Origin: Burkholderia puraquae
Lineage (GTDB): Bacteria; Pseudomonadota; Gammaproteobacteria; Burkholderiales; Burkholderiaceae
Length of the DNA: 64,000 nt
NCBI RefSeq assembly: GCF_002099195.1
Contig: NZ_NBYX01000001.1
Location: forward strand, 101,828 to 165,827
Direction: 5' to 3'
The translations under genes were made by a program, and so were the position numbers. Below are positions 38,438-47,656 of this stretch, one piece after another (the stretch's first letter is position 1; the number at the start of each line of letters is the position of its first letter). A model generated the notes under the pieces. The model was given only the letters and a program-made list of their open reading frames with translations. It searched no databases and was not told the origin of the DNA.

Positions 38438-39871
38438 ATGCGTGTCGATCAAATGTCGAGGGAGCGGGCCACGGCCGATGAGGATCGGGCGTCGCGTTAT
38501 CTGCGGGCGTTCTGGCTGGCGGCGGGTGGGTCTCAGGCTTTCATCGAGTCGTGCAGCTTCAGCGGGTCGGGAGAGCTGGTCTCCGTGTTTCGCGTAACCG
38601 ATATGGCCGCCGCGGCGATCGGAGCGGCAGGGACGGCCGTTGCCGAATTGCTGCATGTGTCGACCGGAGCGTTGCCGGCGGTGCGAGTCGACCGGCGCAT
38701 GGCGTCGCTGTGGTTCGGCACGTCGCTGCGTCCGCAGGGCTGGACGATGCCGCCGCAATGGGATCCGGTGGCCGGCAATTATCGGGCGCGCGATCGCTGG
38801 ATCCGGTTGCACACCAACGCGCCGCATCATCGACTGGCCGCCTTGTCGGTGCTCGACTGCGCTGCGGATGCGCAAGCGGTCGCGCAAGCGGTGAGTCGCT
38901 GGGATGCCGGTGCGCTCGAAGACGCGATCGTCGAGCGCGGCGGATGTGCCGCGGCGATGTACTCGGCGCAGGAGTGGGCCGAGCATCCGCAGGGCAAGGC
39001 GGTTGCAACTGAGCCCCTGCTGCATGTTCATGCCGCGACGGATGTTGTTGCGCATGCCTGGCGGCCTGCGAGAGACAGGCCGTTGCGCGGCATTCGCGTG
39101 CTCGACCTGACGCGCATTCTCGCTGGCCCCGTGGCGACACGGTTTCTTGCGGGCCTGGGCGCCGACGTGCTGCGCATCGACCCGTATGGCTGGGAAGAAC
39201 CGGGCACGGTACCCGAAGTCGTCCTGGGCAAGCGGTGTGCGCGGCTGAACCTGAAGGATGCCGCGGATCTCGATACGCTCAAGCGGTTGCTCGGCCGCGC
39301 GGATATCGTCGTGCACGGTTACAGAGCCGATGCGCTCGCCCGCCTCGGGCTCGACGCCGCACAACGGCGCGAACTGAATCCCGCACTCATCGACGTGTCG
39401 CTCGACGCATACGGCTGGACCGGTGCGTGGCGTTGCCGGCGCGGCTTCGACAGCATCATTCAAATGAGCACGGGAATCGCCGAGGCGGGCATGCGCGTGA
39501 CGGGCAGCGATGAGCCGGTGAACCTGCCCGTTCAGGCCATCGACCATGCGACGGGCTACCTGATGGCGACGGCCGCCATCCGTGGGCTGACGACGCGAAT
39601 GCAGCAGGGTGTCGGTACCGAGGTTCGCGCGTCGCTGGCGCGAACGGCGGCTGTGTTGCAGCTGCGTTCGGAGCCCATGAGCGAGGTGGTTGAACGGGTG
39701 GCCGACGATCAACGTGATCGCGCGGGGCAGGTCGAGCCGACGTCGTGGGGGCCGGCATTGCGGCTTCGCCCGCCATTGCAGATCGACGATGCACCGCTCG
39801 CATGGTTTTATCCGGCACGCGCACTAGGTGCGTATGAACCCGAGTGGTTGTCTTCGAACGAAGCTCTTTGA
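38438..39871 (+). CDS. CaiB/BaiF-family CoA-transferase with rearranged halves
   Basis: The 477-residue protein has CaiB family III CoA-transferase features, but the normal N-terminal motif (LRGIRVLDLTRILAGP) is at residues 218-231. The Asp in RRGFDSIIQMSTG is a candidate for the catalytic Asp. The first 200 residues resemble the usual C-terminal half (DPVAGNYRARDRWIRLHTNAPHH). The layout thus looks circularly permuted or fused. It would transfer CoA between carboxylic acids. ATG 38438 is preceded by GAGGCGAAC. It is divergent from the HTH-citrate synthase; the acid pair is unknown. Confidence 0.88.
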   Translation: MRVDQMSRERATADEDRASRYLRAFWLAAGGSQAFIESCSFSGSGELVSVFRVTDMAAAAIGAAGTAVAELLHVSTGALPAVRVDRRMASLWFGTSLRPQGWTMPPQWDPVAGNYRARDRWIRLHTNAPHHRLAALSVLDCAADAQAVAQAVSRWDAGALEDAIVERGGCAAAMYSAQEWAEHPQGKAVATEPLLHVHAATDVVAHAWRPARDRPLRGIRVLDLTRILAGPVATRFLAGLGADVLRIDPYGWEEPGTVPEVVLGKRCARLNLKDAADLDTLKRLLGRADIVVHGYRADALARLGLDAAQRRELNPALIDVSLDAYGWTGAWRCRRGFDSIIQMSTGIAEAGMRVTGSDEPVNLPVQAIDHATGYLMATAAIRGLTTRMQQGVGTEVRASLARTAAVLQLRSEPMSEVVERVADDQRDRAGQVEPTSWGPALRLRPPLQIDDAPLAWFYPARALGAYEPEWLSSNEAL

Positions 39872-39879
39872 AGCGGCGT

Positions 39880-40110
39880 GTGAATCAGTGGTGGTGAGTG
39901 GCGGCGGGGCGGCCACGGCGATGCATGTCGCCTGGCGCGCAAACTGCTGGAACACGCGGCCGAAGCGATCGGCGGCGTGTTTCCCGATGCGCGTCCCATC
40001 GTGTCCCTGGCTGTCGACCTGGGCGCGCCCGATCAGGTGGAACGCGTTCGGGACACGCTGGCAGAGCGGTTCGAGACCCTCGATGTCGTGATCAATGCGG
40101 CCGAGGGAGA
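39880..40110 (+). pseudogene. Relic of a short-chain dehydrogenase
   Basis: Directly after the CoA-transferase gene, one frame reads VVVSGGGAATAMHVAW (an SDR-like nucleotide motif), then another frame reads ARKLLEHAAEAIGG followed by FPDARPIVSLAVDLGAP and VVINAAEG, matching the middle of an SDR (DVLVNNAG region). The switch of frames near 39930-39945, the missing catalytic region and lack of a full gene show decay. It is short, so the call is tentative. Confidence 0.45.
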
Positions 40111-40196
40111 AGGTGGAGGGCGCGTTGGAGCAAGCAGGCAGCCGCAGGCCGCCTGCGCATTGCGCACGTCGCTGGATCGATGGCCGGGCGTTGCCT

Positions 40197-40421
40197 TTAA
40201 CCGCGCGTGTCGACCCAGTTGCGCGCCCAGCGGGCCGAATGCTGCAACGCCTGCTCTTCACTCGTGAAGTAATCGAGCGAATAGAACTGGTAGCGGCCTT
40301 CGGTGCGTGCGCTATCGGCGCGTTCTAGCAGCAGGTTGGATGAAAAACTACCGTCGGGCAAACGATGCGCCGAGGGTTGAACGGCATAGCCGTTGTATTG
40401 TTGAATTCGTTTGTTTTGCAT
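40197..40421 (-). CDS. Small conserved-looking hypothetical protein
   Basis: The 74-residue product begins MQNKRIQQYNGYAVQPSAHR and continues GSFSSNLLLERADS, ending YFTSEEQALQHSARWARNWVDTRG. The central part repeats a pattern of short beta strands with a conserved-looking SNLLLER, and the C-terminal helix is amphipathic. Upstream frame is AT-rich and non-coding, so ATG 40421 is used. I do not recognise a family with confidence. It lies 277 bp from the cold-shock gene, same strand. Confidence 0.6.
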   Translation of the reverse strand: MQNKRIQQYNGYAVQPSAHRLPDGSFSSNLLLERADSARTEGRYQFYSLDYFTSEEQALQHSARWARNWVDTRG

Positions 40422-40660
40422 TTTAATTTTAATGATGTTCGAGTGCCCGCGTGCCGTGCGAAATGTGCACGGGCGCGCTGATTCAAAGCCATTGCGAGCC
40501 GAATCTGAAGCAGTCGTAAAGCGAAAAAGGGCTTGGCAGCCAGAGGGGGAATGAAGTGCAACGAGGCGTGTGGCGCTCGGCAAGCTGTTGAATCAACAGA
40601 TGCAGCTAAGAGCAATCGCGCCAACTTTGGGAGACCAATCTCCGCGAGGGTGTCGCTGCA

Positions 40661-40688
40661 ACCCGGCGTCCGTTACCGGAGGCCGGGT
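40661..40688 (-). terminator. Hairpin after the cold-shock gene
   Basis: ACCCGGC (40661-40667) pairs with GCCGGGT (40682-40688), and inner TCCG/CGGA extends the stem. It starts 10 bp after the csp stop. No U-tract follows on the minus strand, so it may be a 3' stabiliser or a weak terminator. Confidence 0.5.
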
Positions 40689-40698
40689 CCTTCAAACT

Positions 40699-40902
40699 TT
40701 ACAGCGGCTTGATGTTAGCCGCTTGCAGACCCTTCGGGCCTTGCTTCGTTTCGAAGCTTACCTTCTGATTTTCAGCCAGCGTCTTGAAGCCGTCGGCGCG
40801 AATTTCGGAGAAGTGAGCGAACAGATCGTCGCCGCCGTTATCCGGCGTGATGAAGCCAAAGCCTTTGCTGTCGTTGAACCACTTGACGATACCGGTATCC
40901 AT
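40699..40902 (-). CDS. Cold-shock domain protein (CspA family)
   Basis: The 67-residue protein is one cold-shock domain with RNP1 (KGFGFI, residues 13-18) and RNP2 (LFAHF, residues 27-31). It begins [21 protein letters not shown] and ends ANIKPL, the usual size. These proteins bind single-stranded nucleic acids and act as RNA chaperones. Upstream is a long gene-free stretch that could provide the long leader typical of csp mRNAs. Several homologues are normal in such genomes, so no specific letter is assigned. Confidence 0.96.
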   Translation of the reverse strand: MDTGIVKWFNDSKGFGFITPDNGGDDLFAHFSEIRADGFKTLAENQKVSFETKQGPKGLQAANIKPL

Positions 40903-41428
40903 GAAGATTCCTTGAGAAAAAAATACGAAGAGTTGCTCTGTAAAGGAGCGCGTGAAGCGTCAAGGAGGGAGAGGACAACGAATACCGCTGGGAAGCGAGC
41001 AATTGATGAACAGCAATCGGACTTCTTGAACTTCAGGCAGCACATTAACCGCTGGGCGGTGCCGGCGTCAATCGTTAACTTGTAACTGTTTCGCGAGGCC
41101 GTCCGTTTTGCGAACGAAGCGATGTGGCCCTGCCTGATTGCGCGCGCCACCCGGCATGACGCGCAGGCTGGACAGGGCCTGATGTGGCCGGTGGCTCTGA
41201 ACGGCCCGAGGCGGCCACATCGCCTTATCCCAAGCAGCCATTCGAATCAGGGATCACCTTGCGACGGAATTGCTTCGCGGTCGTTCACGATCAACATGAA
41301 AGCGAGACCCGTGCTCTGGACGAACGCCGACAGTTCGTCCCGCGTTTCCCGAAAATTCGACAAGAGCAAAGAGGCCGACGAGTCGTGTGCCCATCGGCGT
41401 TTTTGACCATATGCGCGCTGCGTTCTCG
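40903..41428. other. Intergenic region, 526 bp
   Basis: It lies between the csp gene and the end of the sulfonate-binding gene. It includes an A-rich patch just upstream of csp (40916-40925). Several overlapping frames near 41250-41420 look weakly coding on the minus strand, but none has a start with a ribosome site. I see no supportable gene; a degraded gene is possible. Confidence 0.5.
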
Positions 41429-42409
41429 CTACTTCGCCGCGAGCGCATTCTGCACGCTTTTGTCGACCCACGCGTTGTCGGCCACGCTCAGCTTCTGCGG
41501 AATCAGCTTCGCCGCATAAAACGCATCGGCAACACCTTGCTGGGCCGCGACGATCCGGTCGTCGAGCGGCACCGCGCCAAACGGGACACGCTTGATCCAC
41601 GTCTCGACGAGCGGTTGCGGCAGGCCGACCTTCGGTGCGATCAGCGCGGCCGTGTCGGCCGGATGCGTGCCGACCCACTGGCCCGTCTCGCGCGCCTGCT
41701 TCAGGATCGCGCCGACCACGTCGGGATGCTGCTGCGCGAAGTCCCGCGTTGCTTCGTAGAAGTTGTTGGTCGCCGTGAGGCCCGTGTAGTCGGACAGCGT
41801 GCGCACCTTCAGCGCATTCTGCGCGGCAGCATAGTACGGATCCCAGACGACCCACGCATCGACGTTGCCGCTCTCGAACGCGGCGCGCGCGTCGGCCGGC
41901 GCAAGATACACGGGGCGGATTTCGTCGTAGCGCACGCCGGCCTTCTTCAGCGCTTCGAGCAGCAGGTAGTTCGCACTCGAGCCTTTCTGCAGCGCGATCT
42001 TCTTGCCGCGCAGGCCGGCGACCGAACGGATCGGCGAATCGGCTTTCACGAACACGGCTTCGTTGTGCGGCGCCGGCGGTTCCGCGCCAACATAGACGAA
42101 GTGCACGCCGGCTGCCTGTGAGAACACGGGCGGCGGCGCGCCCGTGTAGCCGAAGTCGATGCTGTTCGCGTTCAGTGCTTCGAGCAGTTGCGGGCCGGCC
42201 GGGAATTCGAACCACTGGACGCCATAGCCGAGCGGCTTGAGCCGGGCTTCGAGCGAACCTTGCGCCTTGATGACCGACAGCAGGCCGGCCTTCTGGTAGC
42301 CGATGCGCACGACCTTGTCGGCGCCGCCTTGCGCGAAGGCCGATGCGGCGGACAGCGCGACGAGCGTGACGGCGGTGGCGTGGGCGACCCAGCGGGTGAA
42401 ACGAATCAT
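41429..42409 (-). CDS. ssuA: Aliphatic sulfonate ABC transporter substrate-binding protein
   Basis: The 326-residue periplasmic protein has a signal peptide (cleavage near ASAFAQ), then the SsuA/TauA pattern: VVRIGYQKAGLLSVIKAQGSLEARL, EFPAGPQLLEALNANSIDFGYTGAPPPVF, LRGKKIALQKGSSANYLLLEALKKAG, and WVVWDPYYAAA. It binds alkanesulfonates for uptake during sulfur limitation. No SsuB or SsuC is next to it, so it probably works with a system encoded elsewhere. ATG 42409 gives a complete signal peptide. A MerR-family gene lies upstream on the same strand. Confidence 0.9.
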   Translation of the reverse strand: MIRFTRWVAHATAVTLVALSAASAFAQGGADKVVRIGYQKAGLLSVIKAQGSLEARLKPLGYGVQWFEFPAGPQLLEALNANSIDFGYTGAPPPVFSQAAGVHFVYVGAEPPAPHNEAVFVKADSPIRSVAGLRGKKIALQKGSSANYLLLEALKKAGVRYDEIRPVYLAPADARAAFESGNVDAWVVWDPYYAAAQNALKVRTLSDYTGLTATNNFYEATRDFAQQHPDVVGAILKQARETGQWVGTHPADTAALIAPKVGLPQPLVETWIKRVPFGAVPLDDRIVAAQQGVADAFYAAKLIPQKLSVADNAWVDKSVQNALAAK

Positions 42410-42532
42410 CGAACGGACTCCATGCAAAACGTCTTCGGGCGAGCGGCGGTGCCGCTTGGTTGGAAGAATCGTCGCATGGGCGATCACGCCCGCAAACGAA
42501 GCATTGCCGATATCAATATGACGGCGGCGCGC

Positions 42533-43372
42533 CTATGCTTCGTCGCTGTCGTTTTCCGAGGCCAGCGTGCCGGACTGCCGCGCGGCCTCGTCGCTGAGCT
42601 TCTTGTCGAGGATCGTCGCGACGCGGCCGCCGAGATAGGCGCTGGCCGCGGTTTCGAGTGCGCGGTTCGTCTCGCCTTCGACGAACACGGCCGCGAGCGG
42701 GCGCAGGCGCCAGATCGCGTCGACCAGCTCGGGCACGTCGGTGGCGGGCGGAAGCGTGCCGGCGTCGTAGCGATCGAGCCGCTTCACGACGAGATCGACG
42801 AGCAGCCGCGCGATCGCGTCGAAATGCGGCCGCGCGAGGCTGATCACGTCGAGCAGTTCGCGCGGCGGGATGCCTTCCTTCGTCATCGCGGCCGCCGCTT
42901 CGAGCAGCGCGGGGCTCTTCGCGACGAACGACAGGCCGCGCCGTTCGAGCAGGCCGAGTTCGGTCACGCGCGACAGCTGCGTGGTGGCCTGCGGGCCGAA
43001 CATCTGCGCGAGCGCGGCGAGCGAGTAGGTTTTCGGCAGTTCGTGCGACCAGCGGCCGCCGATCGCGTTTTCGAGGCCGAGGATCGAGCGCAGGTCGTGG
43101 CCTTCGTCGATCGCCTTGATCAGGTCCTGGATGTTCGACAGCGTATAACCGCGTGCGAGCAGGTGATTGATCAGCTTCAGGCGCGCGACGTGCGTGTCGT
43201 CGTAGATGCCGACGCGGCCGCGCTTTTCAGGCGGCGCGAGCAACCCGCGATCCTGGTAGGCGCGGACGTTGCGCACGGTCGTGTCGGACACGCGTGCAAG
43301 CTCGTCGACCGTGTACTCGTTGCGGGAGTCCGGCGCCGCCTCGTCGGGTGTGGAATGAGTCTGTTTTGACAT
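42533..43372 (-). CDS. MerR-family transcriptional regulator
   Basis: The 279-residue regulator has an N-terminal MerR-type winged helix: YTVDELARVSDTTVRNVRAYQDRGLL, RVGIYDDTHVARLKLINHLLARGYTLSNIQDLIKAID. A C-terminal effector-like region of about 190 residues follows, without the Cys patterns of metal sensors, so a small-molecule or protein input is more likely. It lies upstream of ssuA on the same strand, but the 123-bp gap makes joint transcription uncertain, and a small-molecule N-acetyltransferase gene precedes it by 9 bp. Confidence 0.9.
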   Translation of the reverse strand: MSKQTHSTPDEAAPDSRNEYTVDELARVSDTTVRNVRAYQDRGLLAPPEKRGRVGIYDDTHVARLKLINHLLARGYTLSNIQDLIKAIDEGHDLRSILGLENAIGGRWSHELPKTYSLAALAQMFGPQATTQLSRVTELGLLERRGLSFVAKSPALLEAAAAMTKEGIPPRELLDVISLARPHFDAIARLLVDLVVKRLDRYDAGTLPPATDVPELVDAIWRLRPLAAVFVEGETNRALETAASAYLGGRVATILDKKLSDEAARQSGTLASENDSDEA

Positions 43373-43381
43373 GCGGCCATT

Positions 43382-43942
43382 CTAGCGCGACGCGGGAGGC
43401 TCCGGCGAGACGGGGAGCGTGTTCGCGCCGTCGCCGAGCGGGCGCTGCAGCAATGCCGTATCGATCCAGCGGCCGTGCTTGAACCCGACGGCCTTCAGCA
43501 TGCCGGCCGGCTCGAAACCGAACGCGCGATGCAGCGACGTCGAGCCGCCGGTGCCGCCGTCGGCGATCACCGCGATCATCTGCCGCCACGGGCCGGCCTC
43601 GCAGCGTTCGATCAGCGCGGCGAGCAGCGCGCGCCCGATTCCACGCCCGCGTTGCGTATCGTCGATGTAGATCGAATCCTCGATCGTGAAGCGGTATGCG
43701 CTGCGCGTGCGGTACGGCGTCGCGTACGCGTAGCCGGCCACGCGGTCGTCGCATTCGGCGACGAGGTAGGGCAGCCCGCGCTGCAGCACCGCGTCGCGGC
43801 GCGCGTGCAGTTCCGCGACGTCGGGCGGTGTTTCCTCGAACGACGCGACGCTATGGCGCACGTGGTGCGCATAAATCGCGTGGATCGCATCGAGGTCGGC
43901 ATCGGTTGAATCGCGAACGACACAGGCGGGGGCGGTGGGCAT
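43382..43942 (-). CDS. GNAT acetyltransferase, phosphinothricin acetyltransferase-like
   Basis: The 186-residue protein has the PAT/Bar pattern: VRDSTDADLDAIHAIYAHHVRHSVASFEETPP at the N-terminus, then FTIEDSIYIDDTQRGRGIGRALLAALIERCEAG (acetyl-CoA loop RGRGIG), and a C-terminal GFKHGRWIDTALLQRPLG. PAT-like enzymes acetylate phosphinothricin or methionine sulfoximine. ATG 43942 begins the domain. The stop lies 9 bp before the MerR gene. Substrate is inferred from the family only. Confidence 0.9.
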   Translation of the reverse strand: MPTAPACVVRDSTDADLDAIHAIYAHHVRHSVASFEETPPDVAELHARRDAVLQRGLPYLVAECDDRVAGYAYATPYRTRSAYRFTIEDSIYIDDTQRGRGIGRALLAALIERCEAGPWRQMIAVIADGGTGGSTSLHRAFGFEPAGMLKAVGFKHGRWIDTALLQRPLGDGANTLPVSPEPPASR

Positions 43943-44028
43943 GGCGGCGACTCCGGCGAATTCAGAACGCAAACCGCTACTATGCCGGCCGTTGGAGCGC
44001 TTGGCAAAGCCGTGTGCGGTGTTGGCTA

Positions 44029-44949
44029 CTACAGCCGGCCGTCCGCCGCGTGAACCGCATCGGCGATCGCGTCGGCGACGCGCTGAACACGCGGCGACCG
44101 GCGCACGTCCGGGTGGACGACGAGCCAGATCTCGCGCTCGATGTCGCAACGCGGCGCGGCCGTCAGCTCGACGAGCGATGCACCGGCGTGCGAGGCCGGA
44201 TCGTCGACGAGAAACCGCGGCAGCAGCGCGACGCCGGCACCGGCCGCGCACGCGCGATGCTGCGCGGCCAGGTCGTTGGTGACGAACGCGAAACGGCGCC
44301 CGGCCGCGAAGCGTGCGAGCCACTGGTGCTGCGGCGTTTGCGCGAGGGCGTCGTCGTAGCCGACGAACGGCCAGGTATCGGGCGGCGCGTCCGCCCATTC
44401 CGGCGCCGCGCACAGCGCAAAGCGCATCGTGCCGAGCCGGCGCGCGGCGAGCCCCGGCTCGGTCGGCCGCGACAGCCGCACCGCGAGATCGGCTTCGCGC
44501 GCGTACAGGTTCGCCGCGTGCATCTCGCCCAGCAGGTCGATCCGCAGCGTCGGCCATGCCCGCTGTGCGCGGGCGAGCCGCGGCGCGAGGAAGTGGCTGG
44601 CGAATACCGGCGACGCCGAGATGCGCACCACGCCGTCGAGCGCCGCCGCGCCCTGGGCGGCGCGCGCGAACGCATGCGCGTCGGTTTCGAGGCGTGCGGC
44701 GTGCTCGGCAAGGTGCAGCCCTTCGTCGGTTGGCGGCCAGCCGCGCGGCAGCCGGTCGAACAGCCGGATGCCGAGCGCAGACTCCAGCGCGTCGATGCGC
44801 CGTGCGACCGTCGAATGCTGGACCTGCAGCGCCCGCGCGGCGGCCGACAGGCTGCCGCCGCGCATCACCGCGAGGAAATAGCGGACATCGTCCCAGCTCA
44901 TCGGCGGCGCGGCCGCGGGAACGGGAGTTGGGTCGGTCGAATTTTGCAC
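44029..44949 (-). CDS. LysR-family transcriptional regulator
   Basis: The 306-residue protein has an N-terminal winged helix (WDDVRYFLAVMRGGSLSAAARALQVQHSTVARRIDALESALGIRLFDRLPRG, residues 17-68) and a periplasmic-binding-fold effector domain. It is divergent from a quinone reductase gene across 84 bp, the classic layout for a LysR regulator and its target. It probably controls that gene and itself. The effector is unknown. Confidence 0.94.
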   Translation of the reverse strand: MQNSTDPTPVPAAAPPMSWDDVRYFLAVMRGGSLSAAARALQVQHSTVARRIDALESALGIRLFDRLPRGWPPTDEGLHLAEHAARLETDAHAFARAAQGAAALDGVVRISASPVFASHFLAPRLARAQRAWPTLRIDLLGEMHAANLYAREADLAVRLSRPTEPGLAARRLGTMRFALCAAPEWADAPPDTWPFVGYDDALAQTPQHQWLARFAAGRRFAFVTNDLAAQHRACAAGAGVALLPRFLVDDPASHAGASLVELTAAPRCDIEREIWLVVHPDVRRSPRVQRVADAIADAVHAADGRL

Positions 44950-45033
44950 AGTAGGTGGGCGATTGGCGGGGATTCCGATCGATTATGCACGATGGGATGA
45001 TCGTGTCACTTCAATTCGATTGTGAGGAACGTC

Positions 45034-46032
45034 ATGACCCAGACTGCCACCGCCATCCGGATCGGGATCGACCGTTACGGCGACGCCGGCGTGCTGCGCC
45101 GCGTCGATGCGCCCGTCGCGCCGCCCGGTGCCGGAGAAGTGCGGATTCGCCAGACCGCGATCGGCGTGAATTTCGTCGACATCTATTTCAGGACGGGCGC
45201 GCACGCGTTGCCCGCGCTGCCGGATGCGCTCGGCGTCGAGGCGGCCGGCGTGGTCGACGCGGTCGGGCCCGACGTGACGGCGCTCGTACCCGGCCAGCGT
45301 GTCGCGTATGCGGGCATGCCGACCGGCAGCTATGCGAGCCTGCGCACGATGCCCGCCGAGCGCGTGCTGCCGATCCCCGACGGCCTGAGCGACGACGCGG
45401 CCGCCGCCGGGCTGCTGAAAGGGATCACCGCTTACATGCTGCTGCATCGCGTCCGGCAGGTCGGCGCCGGCGACACGGTGCTCGTGCATGCGGCGGCCGG
45501 CGGTGTCGGGCTGCTGGCGACGCAATGGGCGCGTGCGCTCGGCGCGCGGGTGATCGGCACGGTCGGGTCGGCCGCTAAAGCGGCACTCGTGCGCACGCAT
45601 GGCGCCGAGGCGGTCGTCGATTACCGCGAGGAGGATTTCGTCGCGGCGGCCCGCGCGTTCGGCGGCGGGGCGGGTGTCGATTACGCGATCGACGGAATCG
45701 GCGGCGACGTGCTGACGCGAACGCTCGGCGCGATCCGGCCGTTCGGGATGGTCGCGAGCATCGGGCAGGTGGCCGCGATCGGTGCGCGGCAGACGTTCGA
45801 TCTCGATGAACTGGGGCCGGCCCGTTCGATCGCGCTGGCGCGGCCGAGCGTGCTCGGCTTCATCGCGCGCGACATTAACGGCTATCGGGAGGCTGCGCGC
45901 ACGACGCTTGAACGGTTGGCGGGCGGGATGCATGTGGAGATCGGCGCGCGGCTGCCGCTCGTACAGGCAGCCGATGCACACCGATTGCTGGAGTCGCGAG
46001 CGACGACGGGCGGAGTCGTGCTGGTGCCTTGA
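45034..46032 (+). CDS. NADPH:quinone reductase (zinc-independent MDR family)
   Basis: The 332-residue protein has medium-chain dehydrogenase features without the structural Zn Cys set: the start IGIDRYGDAGVLRRVDAPVAPPGAGEVRIRQTAIGVNFVDIYFRTG, NADPH motif VLVHAAAGGVGLLATQWARALGARVIGTVGS, and the QOR-specific YAIDGIGGDVL. It reduces quinones by one-electron steps with NADPH. ATG 45034 is favoured over GTG 45022 because GAGGAAC is the ribosome site. It is controlled probably by the divergent LysR. Confidence 0.93.
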   Translation: MTQTATAIRIGIDRYGDAGVLRRVDAPVAPPGAGEVRIRQTAIGVNFVDIYFRTGAHALPALPDALGVEAAGVVDAVGPDVTALVPGQRVAYAGMPTGSYASLRTMPAERVLPIPDGLSDDAAAAGLLKGITAYMLLHRVRQVGAGDTVLVHAAAGGVGLLATQWARALGARVIGTVGSAAKAALVRTHGAEAVVDYREEDFVAAARAFGGGAGVDYAIDGIGGDVLTRTLGAIRPFGMVASIGQVAAIGARQTFDLDELGPARSIALARPSVLGFIARDINGYREAARTTLERLAGGMHVEIGARLPLVQAADAHRLLESRATTGGVVLVP

Positions 46033-46091
46033 AGGCGGGCGGAGGTGGATCGCGAGGCGGCTCGACGCTCGCGTCGCGATCCACGGGAGAT

Positions 46092-47621
46092 TCAGTTGTG
46101 CTTGCGCAGCGGCGCATCCTCGACGAACCACGCGAGCACGAACGCGATCGCGATGACCGTCGCCGCCGAGAGATACACGACATGCAGCGAGCCGGCGAAC
46201 GCATGCAGGTAGGTGTCGCGCAGGGCATCCGGCAACTGGCGCACGGCGGCCGGGCCGAGTGCGGGCGGCAGCTCCGTGCCGGCCGGCAGCGCAGCCATCA
46301 CCCGCGACTGCAGCCCGTGCGAGAACAGCGCGCCGAACGCCGCGACGCCGAGCGAGCCGCCGATCGAGCGGAACAGCGTCGCGCCCGACGTCGCGACGCC
46401 CATGTGCCGGAATTCGACCGTGTTCTGCACGGCGAGCGTGAGCACGGGCATCACCATGCCGAGCCCGATCCCGAGCAGCGCCATGTACGCGTACATCGTG
46501 TGCAGCGGCGTCTCGAGCGTCAGCGTCGACAGCAGCGCCATCGCGATGCCGCCGGCCAGCGTGCCCAGGATCGGGAACATCCGGTACGAGCCGAGCCGCG
46601 AGATCAGCCGGCCGCTGACGATCGACGTCACGAGCATCCCGCCCATCATCGGCAGCAACTGCATCCCGGCCTGCGACGGCGTCGAGCCCTTCACGACCTG
46701 CAGATAGAGCGGGATGAACGTGACCGAGCCGAACAGCGCGATGCCGACGACGAAGCCGATCAGGCTGACCAGCACGAAGGTGCGATGGCGGAACAGTTCG
46801 AGCGGCATGATCGGCTCGGCCGCGAGCCGCTCTTCATAAATGAAGCCGCCGATCGCGACGAGGCCGAGCACGAGCGTCATCCATAGCTGCGGTGACGTCC
46901 ACGGCAGCAGCGAGCCGCCTTCGCTCGTGAACAGGATCACGCAGGTGAGGGCGGTGGCGAGGAACGCGGCGCCCATGTAGTCGATCCGGTGCTTCACGTG
47001 CGCGGTGTGCGGCCGAAACGCGACGCCGATCACCGCGAGCGCGAGAAAGCCGAGCGGCAGGTTGATCGTGAAGATCCAGCGCCACGACAGGTGCTCGACC
47101 AGGAAGCCGCCGAGCAGCGGGCCGATGATCGTCGCGAGGCCGTACACGCCGCCGAACATCCCCTGGTAACGCGCGCGGCGATCGGGCGGCACCAGATCGC
47201 CGATCGCGGCCATCGTGACGACCATCAGGCCGCCGCCACCCAGCCCCTGCAGCGCGCGCAGCACGATCAGCTGCGTCATGTCCTGCGCGACGCCGCACAG
47301 CGCGGAGCCCGCGAGGAACAGCACGATCGCAGCCTGGAGCACGATCTTGCGGCCGTACAGGTCGCCGAGCTTGCCATACAGCGGCAGCACGACGGTGGAC
47401 GACAGCAGGTATGCGGTGACGACCCACGACAACTGGTCGAGCCCGCCGAGTTCGCCGACGATCGTCGGCAGCGCGGTCGACACGATCGTCTGGTCGAGTG
47501 CGGACAGCAGCATGACGAGCAGCAGCGCGGCGACGATCAGCCCGGTCGGCGCGTCGCGGCGGGCCGTTTCGGCAGCCGGCGGAATGAGGAGGGTGTCGGT
47601 TGTCATCGAGATATCTGCCAT
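46092..47621 (-). CDS. MFS drug exporter, DHA2 (EmrB/QacA) family
   Basis: The 509-residue protein has 14 predicted helices and DHA2 motifs: LSALDQTIVSTALPTIVGELGG (motif D1), GKLGDLYGRKIVL (motif A), GLGGGGLMVVTM and TIIGPLLGGFLVEHLSWRWIFTINLPLG (motif C). It would export cationic or lipophilic drugs with protons. No EmrA-type periplasmic adaptor is adjacent, so it may work alone. ATG 47621 is used; a second ATG at 47606 is possible. A 12-bp palindrome lies upstream. Confidence 0.93.
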   Translation of the reverse strand: MADISMTTDTLLIPPAAETARRDAPTGLIVAALLLVMLLSALDQTIVSTALPTIVGELGGLDQLSWVVTAYLLSSTVVLPLYGKLGDLYGRKIVLQAAIVLFLAGSALCGVAQDMTQLIVLRALQGLGGGGLMVVTMAAIGDLVPPDRRARYQGMFGGVYGLATIIGPLLGGFLVEHLSWRWIFTINLPLGFLALAVIGVAFRPHTAHVKHRIDYMGAAFLATALTCVILFTSEGGSLLPWTSPQLWMTLVLGLVAIGGFIYEERLAAEPIMPLELFRHRTFVLVSLIGFVVGIALFGSVTFIPLYLQVVKGSTPSQAGMQLLPMMGGMLVTSIVSGRLISRLGSYRMFPILGTLAGGIAMALLSTLTLETPLHTMYAYMALLGIGLGMVMPVLTLAVQNTVEFRHMGVATSGATLFRSIGGSLGVAAFGALFSHGLQSRVMAALPAGTELPPALGPAAVRQLPDALRDTYLHAFAGSLHVVYLSAATVIAIAFVLAWFVEDAPLRKHN

Positions 47622-47656
47622 GGCAGGGAATTGTGTCGAACTATAGCGACGGATAG

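Noticed and set aside
37040..39871. The possibility that the HTH-citrate synthase is a house-keeping GltA
   Set aside because: The N-terminal HTH and the divergent CoA-transferase do not fit GltA; it is called a citrate-synthase-like protein instead.
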